From Gymnogyps californianus (lineage: Eukaryota; Chordata; Aves; Accipitriformes; Cathartidae): a stretch of DNA of 64,000 bases. The position numbers were made by a program, and so were the translations under genes. The stretch is taken from contig NW_026114235.1 in NCBI RefSeq assembly GCF_018139145.2, positions 62,001 to 126,000 on the forward strand, read 5' to 3'. The notes under the pieces were generated by a model that searched no databases, was not told where the DNA came from, and saw only the letters and a list, made by a program, of their open reading frames with translations. Positions 56,048 through 64,000 of this stretch are shown one piece after another. Within the stretch, counting starts at the first letter, position 1. Each line of letters begins with the position of its first letter.

Positions 56048-58440
56048 ATTAAGAAATATCATTTAATATCCATAAATAAAAACCTTTTGATAAATTCAGA
56101 TGTCATTTCTGAGCTGCCTCTATATTGACAAATGGACATATGATTGAACAGAGTACGCTGAAGTATACTAGTGTATGATGATTCATAACTGATTGTCTCA
56201 GAACAGTTTGTTAATTCACTCTTCAAATGAAAATATGCTACAAGACCTTTTTTTTTTCTATCCCCTTTTCCTCTTTGAGGTAAAGCAGTTACAGCTTAGT
56301 CCAACTCCAAATGCAAATAGAATGAGTGTTCTAGTACTGATTGTAACAGTTTTAATTTCATGTTATTAAAGCCACAAGGAAATTGAAATAAAATGTACAT
56401 TTTCATAGTATAATAGTATACTACTATAATATATAATTAAATGGTATTCAGCTATAAATCATCTGTATCTAGTGCTCATAAGTAAATACTGTTTTACTCA
56501 TGGTATTTCTTTACTTTTATAAGGTAGTTTTGTACCTATTGTTAAGGAACAGATTGTTAAGGAACATATACAACTGAAAAATATATTATAATTCAATACA
56601 ATACCAAAATACCATTTTCTGGGAAAATTATACTTGTCCTCATTATCTCTGAACTACACAAAATCCCTAAAAGTATGCACTCAAACTTGCTATAGATATC
56701 ATACTTAAAGTGTTGTTCTTATAGTCATAAATCATCAGTGCTACTCAAATTAAAACGAAAAGTTACATGAGAGCAACCACAAGTACTCTACCTCAAATCT
56801 AGCATATCTATGAGGATGTCATATGTCTACACTCTATGTTTGTTCTTTCTAGAGAAAAAAATATCATTATGTTTTATATAGTATTTTAAGCTTGCATAAG
56901 GAAGGAAAATGGACTGATCGAGGCTTCAGATAGAATGATTTATTAGTTTGTGAAACTCCTTCAAAATACAAAAAAAGACTGAAATTAATTAGATTGGATT
57001 ATTATCTTTCATAATTCTGCTCTAAAAGCTTTGCATCTGCTCAGCTGGAGATATTTTAGGAGATATTTTATTTATTTTTAATGAATTTTCCTAGGCTTAT
57101 ATCTATTTTTAATAGATCTTTTATAGAAGAGTGTTCAGATTTGCCAGGTATTCAGAGGTCACTAATGTTTGTAAAGGATATTTAATTGAACTATAGTGAT
57201 GATCTACATAGAAACAAGATAATGCAGAGTTTGGGAGAGGAAGGAAACATAAGGGGAGAAAGCATTAACTTTTTATATTATGACATTTTCATTGTTCTTA
57301 TACAAGATTCTTGTGTGAATTTCTATTAAAAATATTACCTAAAAATCCTTTCTATTTATTCATATTTCTAGTTTTTCTCTTCCACTTTCTTCTTTCCACA
57401 TTTTTCCCTTTGTTTTTGCAACTGAAGGAAGAAGCTAAATTTTTTTTTCCAATTTAATTAAAAAATAGCACTCTGAGAAGAGAAATATTCTTTCCTAGTT
57501 TTTCGAAGTACAGAACACCAGGGCCCTAAGCACTGCAAGGAATTACAGGGGCATCTTTAAACTTATTGCAGCAGGGCTGAGTCATACAGTTATAACTGCT
57601 GCTCTACAAAAGAGTAAGGGAGAGATTAGGGAAGAGTGAGTGGGAAAAAGTAGAGGCAGAAGAGGCCAGTAGTTGGGTTTAGGAGGAGGTCTTGCAGCAG
57701 ATACCACCTAGCAATTTTTCCTGCTAGTTCCACAGGAAGCCCTCAGTGGTGTCAGCCGTGGATTGCCCCAAGGTCCAGGACAGATCTGCTCCAAGACTGG
57801 GTGTCCCCTCAGGACAGGGCACCCGTGCACTGTCCCAAACAGAGGAAAAAGAGCTTTGGACAAACATTTAATTTCAATGGTATAAATCACCTTTGAAATT
57901 ACGGATATTTCCTATTTTGGTTCTTTCTAAAAACTCACTACATCATAGAAACATTTTTAATGAAATAGTTGATAAAGTGCAAATACTCTCATCCACCAGA
58001 CGTAATTGAATAGAATAGAAAACGATGTAATTTTGCAAAAGAAAACTATGCTAATACATTTAGTCAAGTGTTCCCTTCTTACAATATGTATTCTTATAAA
58101 ACTTCTGAAATCTAGATGACTTTTTTTTTAGCAAATGTATACCAGCAACCTAATTCTGAACTGATAATGAAATGAAACAGTAAAAATGGAACAGATCTTC
58201 TCAAGCTGGCACAAGCTTTGGCAGGCATGTGAAATATAAGGAAATGGATATTTCTGGTAATTATTTAGGCTGAATAAGAATTAGTAAAAAAGAACTTTTG
58301 GTTTATATCAAAAGAGTTTATCAGCTGGTGATCTTATATCACTATGGTTGCAAGGTTTCCCAGCCACTCAAGTAATTTCACCACTTTGGCTGCTTAAAAT
58401 GTGTTTCCTCGCTATTGCACCCATTGTAAAGCTGGGGAAG
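56048..58440. other. AT-rich DNA, nothing recognised
   Basis: Long non-coding stretch with only a 60-codon frame (57708-57890, minus). No repeat family or exon was recognised. A slightly GC-richer patch lies at about 57700-57850. Confidence 0.5.
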
Positions 58441-58445
58441 TGCAA

Positions 58446-59236
58446 CTGCAGAAGGGGAAGTGCAAAGTCCTGCACCTGGAGGGGAACAACCCCAGGCACC
58501 AATATATGCTTGGGGTCGCTCAGCTGGAAAGCAGCTTTGCAGAAAAGGACCCGGGGGTCCTGGTGGACACCAAGGTGAACATGAGCCAGCAATGTGCCCT
58601 TGCCGCAAAGGTGGCTAATGATATCCTGGGTTGCATTAGGAGGAGTGTTGACAGCAGGTCGAGGGAGGTGATCCTTCCCCTCTACCCAGCACTGGTGAGG
58701 CCACACGTGGAGTCCTGTGTCCAGTTCTGGGCTCCCAAGCACAGGAGAGACATGGACATACTGGAGAGAGTCCAGCACAGGGCCACGAAGATGATGAAGG
58801 GACTGGAGCATCTCTCCTATGAGGAAAGGCTGAGAGAGCTGGGACTGTTTAGCCTAGAGAAGAGAAGGCTCAGAGGGGATCTTATTAATGTATATAAATA
58901 CCTGAAGGGAGAGTGCAAAGAGAACAGAGCCAGGCTCTTTTCAGTGGTGCCCATTGGCAGGACAAGAGGCAATGGACACAAACTGAAATGCAGGAAGTTG
59001 TTTTGTCTGAGCGTCAGGAAACACTTTTTTACTGTGAGGGTGACTGAGCACTGGAACAGGTTGCCAGGGAAGTGGTGGAGTCTCCCTCCTTGGAGACTTT
59101 CAAAAGCCATCTGGACACAATCCTGGGCAACTGGCTGTAGGTGGCCCTGCTTGAACAGTGGTGTTGGACCAGAAGACCTCTGGAGGTCCCTTCCATCCTC
59201 AACTATTCTGTGATTCTGTGATTCTGTGATTACGTA
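58446..59236 (+). pseudogene. CR1 3' fragment, open C-terminal RT frame
   Basis: The 58401-59213 frame is open for 270 codons and covers the CR1 ORF2 C-terminus: [60 protein letters not shown]. The catalytic RT core is missing (5' truncation). The tail ends in three ATTCTGTG units (about 59207-59231). It is the cleanest CR1 open frame here but cannot be autonomous. Confidence 0.92.
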
Positions 59237-59423
59237 AAGCAGCACAGTAGAAATGCTGTTCCCTTGCATAGAGGCTACTATAATAAACTATATTAAACAG
59301 TTAACAGCCTTAGTACCATATAACAGGGAAAAATAAAGTGCTACCTCCAGACGCTTTAAAAGCTTATACTGCAGCATTTTACATACCCAAAACTAGATTT
59401 ATTCAAGCTAGTATAGCTACAGT

Positions 59424-60000
59424 CTTTATTGGGTGTATGTGGCAAGGTTTTGGTAGCAGTGGGTGGGGCTGCAGCAGTAGCCTCTGTGGGAAAAGGTCAG
59501 GGGCTGCCCTGTGCTGGGCACAGCTGGTTCTAGCCAGCTCAGCAATGGCCCCACTGCAGGCCAAACCTGATCCATGCAGCCAAGTTTGTGGTGCCTATGT
59601 GAAAATATTTTTAAGAAAGGGCAGAAAATGCCACTCAGAGAGAGGAGGAGGAGGAAGTAAAAAGGAGTGAGAGACAGCAGAGGGAAAACCAAAGTCAGAG
59701 GAGGAGGAAGAGGTGCTCAATGGCAGAGAAGATATTCCTGAAGGATCTGCAGGCCATGGAGGACCCATGTCTGAGCAGAGGAAAAGAGCGACAACAAAGA
59801 AGCAGGAGAGAGAAACTGCTGTGTTCTGACTGCAACCCCCGCTGCACCTCTCATTGCCTCACTGAAGGGACTGAGTGTAACCTGTGCCAATAACAAAGGG
59901 GAAGGAGAGGAGTTTGGAGTAAAGTGGAGCCTGGGAAAAGGAGGAGGAAAGATGTTTTCCCTAAGTGTTTTAATATTTGGGATTTTTGTTTGTTTGTTTC
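59424..60000 (+). mobile_element. Partial LTR, family K
   Basis: It begins TTATTGGGTGTATGTGGCAA and carries the K-type U3 (GCAATGGCCCCACTGCAGGC, ATATTTTTAAGAAAGG). It breaks off at a TTTGTTTG repeat next to a CR1 tail. No 3' end is seen. Confidence 0.7.
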
Positions 60001-60231
60001 ATAGAATCACAGAACCACAGAATCATAGAACAGTCCAGGTTGGAAGGGACCTCAAAAGACCATCTGGAGCAACCTTTTGTGGGAAAGGGAGCCTAGATGA
60101 GATTATCTAGCACCCTGTCCAATTGCATCTTGAAAACCTCCAGCAATAGGGACTCCACCACATCTCTGGGGAGGTTGTTCCAGTGAATGATTGTTCTCAC
60201 TGTAAAAAATTTCTTTCTTATGTCGAGATGT
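60001..60231 (-). mobile_element. CR1 3' tail fragment
   Basis: On the minus strand it ends GGACTGTTCTATGATTCTGT, the CR1 terminus. On the plus strand it shows AGAATCACAGAACCACAGAA and TCCAGGTTGGAAGGGACCTC. Its far end touches the inner boundary of the right arm. Confidence 0.85.
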
Positions 60232-61721
60232 CTACAGGGGTGTTAATTGAAAAAGCAACTTACTAAGATATTTGCATTTTCTGTAACAGTTTTCTAGGGT
60301 TTTTTTTTAATAAATGAGATTTTTCTGAAGCTGGTTTTTAATATAGGAACTATTTCTGAAAATGTTTGTTTATATTTTTTATTAACATTGTGAAAAAAAA
60401 GAATTAAAAAAACTGTCAGACAGAATCAGTAACAGTTTATAATAGGGATTTGCGCTCTAATTCCTCATTAGAATCAGTATTTTAGAATGTTTAAGGCTTT
60501 TATTTCCCGTAAGTGACCTCACACATTAATTGCACTGCATCATATTTATAATTAAATTAGATTAACTTGCAACACCTGAATTTATTTTCATTTATCAAGA
60601 TGGGAACTTTAGAGATACCAAGGCAATGTTTGGTATTTGAATAGCATTTCCTACATCTGCCTGGATGCTTGCATTGGAAGAATTTATCATGAAGGAGAAG
60701 ATAGGTCATATTGGCACTTAGAGGCACTCGTTCTTGGAAGATGCTGAGAGGATGAATTTAAGAAAAATATTCTCTGCTCTCCTTGGAGAGCGGAGATTAG
60801 TATTTATAGCAATGCTATATAATCCTAGAAACACAGAGCACTGCTTTTCAGGCAGTAACATGCCTGAAAGTATGCTTCTTGCTTCTTTTATCGGGCTTTT
60901 TGTACCACCCTCATCAATCTTGTGGCTGTGTGTCTAAGTAGTAAATATGGTGCTTCTGCTCAAAACGGACAAAAATAGTATAGGGACAACTTTTATCCAA
61001 GATAAGAAGTGACAGGTGCCCCAACTCCAGCTTCAGGCAGAACTCCCGTGCCCCTGCAGGCAGCCATGTGTACCATTTGCCCTAGAAGTCACTCCCCTTC
61101 TTCTGGTCATGTGATCTGTTGTGATTGGCTGGCAGGACCAGCCGCCCCTTCCAGTTTACCCAGAAGTATATCAGAGTAGGAAGTCCCTTCCCCCAACATA
61201 TAGGGTGTGGGGGGCATTTTGGTTTAGCTGCCATTTTAGGACAGGGTGTCACCATTTTATGGCAGGGAGCTGCCATTTTGTTAAATGTCATAACGCATGT
61301 GTTTTCATACTGCTCTGTGATTGGCTGATAGCCATTTCTTAACACAATCATACCCACATGTTCCAAACAGTCATGTGATTGGCTGGCAATACCAGCCACT
61401 CCTTCCTGTTTACCCAAGTACGATGTCAAAGCAGGAAGCCCCCTCCCAACAAATACACAGGGTCTGCCATGTTTTTTCAGCCACCATTTTATGGCAGGTA
61501 GACGCTATTTTTGTCAATGTCATGCCCCATGTGTTTTCATACTGCCTTGTAATTGGCTGTCACCAAGGTAGTCTCACCTACCCAGAAGCATATCAGAAAA
61601 GGGAGGCCACCACTTTTCATAGCATCATTCCCCAAGTGTTCTCATACTGCTTTGTGATTGACTGACAGCCATTTTTGAAAGTTACACACATGTGTTCTCA
61701 AATCTCCCTCTGATTGGCTGC

Positions 61722-62668
61722 TGACTCATGTTCAGCTTGTTGTCCACCAGGACCCCCAGGTCCCTTTCAGCAAAGCTGCTTCTCAGCCGCACAGATCCTA
61801 GCCTGTACTGGGCTCTTCTGGGTTATGCCGTCCCAGGTGCAGGACTTTGCACTTGTCTTTGTTTGCAGGACCTCAGAGCCCCGGGAGTACAAGTGAAAGG
61901 GACAGGTGCTCAAATGACCTTCTCCTCTGTCTTGCCAGACAGAGACAGGGGTGCGGGCAGAAGTTGTCTTTGTTAAACTTCGTACTGTTCTTGCTAGCCC
62001 ACTCTTCCAGCCTGTCCAGGTCTCTCTGTAAGATGGCTCTCCCTTCTGACATGTCTACCTCACCATCGAGTTTGGTGGTCAACAGCAAACATGGTGAGGG
62101 TGCTTTCAATCCCATTGTCCAGATCATTTATGAAGATGTTGAACAACATGGAGCCCAGTATCGATCCCTGGGGGACCCCACTTGTGACAGGCTGCCAGCC
62201 TGAGTAAAAACCAGTGGTCACCACCCTCTGAGTGCGGCCTGTTAGCCAATTTCCTACCCATCTTGCACACCACCCATCCAATCTGTATCTTGCCAGATTG
62301 TCCAGGAGACGGCTGTGGGGAAACGGTGTCGAACACTTTGCTGAAGTCCAGGTAAACAACATCCACTGCTCTCCCCATGTTGACAGAAGAAGGTATTTTG
62401 TTGTAGAAGGTGATCAGGTTAGTCTGGCATGATTTGCCCCTGGTAAATCCATGCTGGCTTTTCCCAATTACCTGCTTCATTTCCTTTGTAATAGTTTCTA
62501 TGAGGACTCGTTCCATTACATTCCCAGGGACTGAAGTAAGACTAAAGGGCCTGTAGTTTCCTGGGTTCTCTTTTGGGCCCTTCTTGTAGATGGATATGAC
62601 ATTTGCCCTCGTTGTCAGGGATATCCCCTGATCTCCACGACTTTCCAAAGATTATAGACAGTGGCCTT
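61722..62668 (-). pseudogene. CR1 RT remnant in the right arm
   Basis: This is the copy of 34398-35345, including the same inverted ORF1 segment (about 61862-61967) and the same altered RT catalytic block. It shares every break of the left-arm copy that I compared. Confidence 0.85.
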
Positions 62669-62669
62669 C

Positions 62670-63013
62670 TGTGGTGGGTTTTCCTGGGCTGGCTGCCAGG
62701 TGCCCACCAAGCTGCTCTATCACTCCCCCTCCTCAGCAGGACAGGGGGGAGAAAATAAGATGAAACACTCATGGGTTGAGATAAAGGCATGTCCTGGTTT
62801 CAGCTGGGACAGAGTTAACTCTCTTCTTAGTAGCTGGTATAGTGCTGTGTTTTGGATTTAGTGTGAGAATAATGCTGATAACATGCTGATGTTTTAGTTG
62901 TTGCTAAGTAGCCTTTCATTTTATTTTTTTTTCTCCCCTGTCCAGTTGAGGAGGGGGAGTGATAGAGCAGCTTTGGTGGGCACCTGGCATCTAGCCAGGG
63001 TCAACCCACCACA
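62670..63013. mobile_element. LTR fold-back in the right arm
   Basis: Mirror copy of 34056-34397: D 3' end, family A LTR start (from about 62789, TGTCCTGGTTTCAGCTGGGA) and D 3' end. Two single-base homopolymer length differences from the left arm lie here. Confidence 0.8.
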
Positions 63014-63018
63014 AGGTT

Positions 63019-63680
63019 TCACAGCTGTGGACCCTACCCCCCCCAAGTTCATTAGTTTAAAGCACGATTCACTAAATCAGCCAATCTGATAGAAAAGATT
63101 CTCCTGCCTCTTCTAGATAGGTAGATATCATGTCTTCCCAATAGGGTTTATTCGTCAAAGAACATCCCATTATCATAGAAACCAAAGCCCTGGTAATGAC
63201 ACCAGCCATGAAGCCAGATGTTGATCTGTGTGATGCGTCAACTGCTGCCCACACCCCTATCTCTGACTGGCAAGACAGAGGAGAAGATCACTTGGGCACC
63301 TGTCCCCTTCACTTGTGCCCCCGGGGCTCTGAAGTCCTGCTTGATCTTGCCCAGGTTTTGCTTTACCGTGTCATTGGTGCCCACATGGAAAAGAAGTAGA
63401 GGACAGTAGTCTCTGCTTTTTACCAGTTGTGGAAGTCTCTCTGTGACATCCCAGATCTTGGCTCCTGGCAAGCAGCAAACTTCCCTTGACTGTATATCAG
63501 GCTGGCAGATGGGTGCCTCAGTGCCTCTTAGCAAAGAGTCACCCACTACTAGCACTCGCTGCTTCCTTTTGCAGCTTTTAGTATGTGCTGCTGGTGCAGT
63601 TTCTCCCTGTGAGTCTTGCTCATTGGTTTTGTCCGCTGCCAAGACTTCATATCTGTTGCTGGTTGATACATACGAGGAAG
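63019..63680 (-). pseudogene. CR1 ORF1 esterase-like remnant in the right arm
   Basis: The minus-strand frame 63642-63238 reads VVGDSLLRGTEA and HVGTNDT like its left-arm copy. One Ile-to-Thr difference lies in the WDV(I/T)ERL segment. It is bounded outward by the LTR at 63686. Confidence 0.85.
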
Positions 63681-63685
63681 GGGAC

Positions 63686-64000
63686 TGTCCCGGTTTTGGC
63701 TGAGATGATAGAGTTAATTTTCTTCCTAGTAGCTGGTATAGTGCAGTGTTTTGGATTTAGTAGGAAAAGAATGTTGATAACACACTGATGTTTTTAGTTG
63801 TTGCTAAGTAGTGTTTATACTAAGTCAAGGATTTCTCAGCTTCTCGTGCCCAGCCAGCAAGAAGGCTGGAGGGGCACAAGAAGCTGGGAGGGGACACAGC
63901 CAGGACAGCTGACCCAAACTGGCCAAAGGAATATTCCATACCATATGATGTCATGCCCAGTATATAAACTGGGGGGAGCTGGCCGGGAGGGGCCGATCGC
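63686..64000 (+). mobile_element. LTR G copy, cut by the window end
   Basis: TGTCCCGGTTTTGGCTGAGA starts the family A LTR that mirrors 32784-33383. The last bases of the window (GGCCGATCGC) fall just after its TATATAAAC box. Confidence 0.9.

Larger units (their letters stand above)
60237..64000 (-). repeat. Right arm of large inverted repeat, continues past the window
   Basis: This is the reverse complement of 36830 down to 33069. It contains the unassigned segment, CCAAT-type repeats, CR1 RT (about 61722-62668), the LTR fold-back (about 62670-63013), CR1 ORF1 esterase region (about 63019-63680) and the start of the LTR G copy. Open frames mirror the left arm, for example 62124-62648 and 63238-63642. 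Five further bases (60232-60236) also match LTR I. Confidence 0.95.

Overview
The window looks like vertebrate nuclear DNA from a bird. It carries several avian-type CR1 LINE copies with the CR1 3' end (runs of ATTCTGTG/ATTCTATG), many related endogenous retrovirus LTRs with 5-bp target duplications, AT-rich intron-like DNA, and exon-sized coding pieces with splice signals instead of long host genes. No bacterial-type gene, CRISPR array, rRNA or intact tRNA gene was seen.

Host genes (1-4691). Two genes start head to head across a GC-rich segment. CWC27 exons 1 and 2 lie on the minus strand (1043-1079 and 163-259). SREK1IP1 exons 1 and 2 lie on the plus strand (1476-1488 and 4644-4691). This is the human 5q12 arrangement. 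CWC27 exon 1 has GTG where the start ATG should be, and AT where the in-frame splice donor GT should be. That suggests a degenerate copy. Human 5q12 is Z-linked in birds, so a W-linked gametolog is a reasonable but unproven reading. No later SREK1IP1 exon was recognised, so the rest of the window may be its expanded intron 2.

Nested retroelements (9.6-28.5 kb). P1 (9597-12675, minus) is a deleted provirus with a 48-bp minisatellite and a solo LTR nested in its 3' LTR. A solo LTR with TSD TGTGG lies at 13414-13999. A broken plus-strand provirus runs 15556-19192. P2 (19259-28528, minus, TSD TGCCT) contains two LTRs of a second family, and one of these contains a further LTR that carries a tRNA-Ile-like insert. 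P3 (45238-52109, plus) is the best-preserved relative: gag-pro-pol in one frame, interrupted only by stop codons, with a Lys-type primer site and no env.

Polinton remnant (28613 to about 30600, minus). Between LTR fragments is a piece of a Maverick/Polinton DNA virus-like element. It has a small basic ORF, then a broken hexon-like major capsid gene, then the first 27 codons of what looks like an adenain-type protease. I consider this the most unusual item in the window.

Large inverted repeat. Sequence from at most 33069 to about 36830 recurs in reverse orientation from about 60237 to the window end at 64000. The arms are near-identical and share the same nested LTR, LTR fold-back and rearranged CR1. 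They flank a 23.4-kb spacer holding an LTR, CR1 copies, P3 and inverted LTR fragments. The right arm runs off the window, so its full length is unknown.

The remaining stretches (5.3-9.6, 12.7-13.4, 14.0-15.5, 37.6-38.8, 43.7-45.2 and 56.0-58.4 kb) are AT-rich DNA in which I see no gene.
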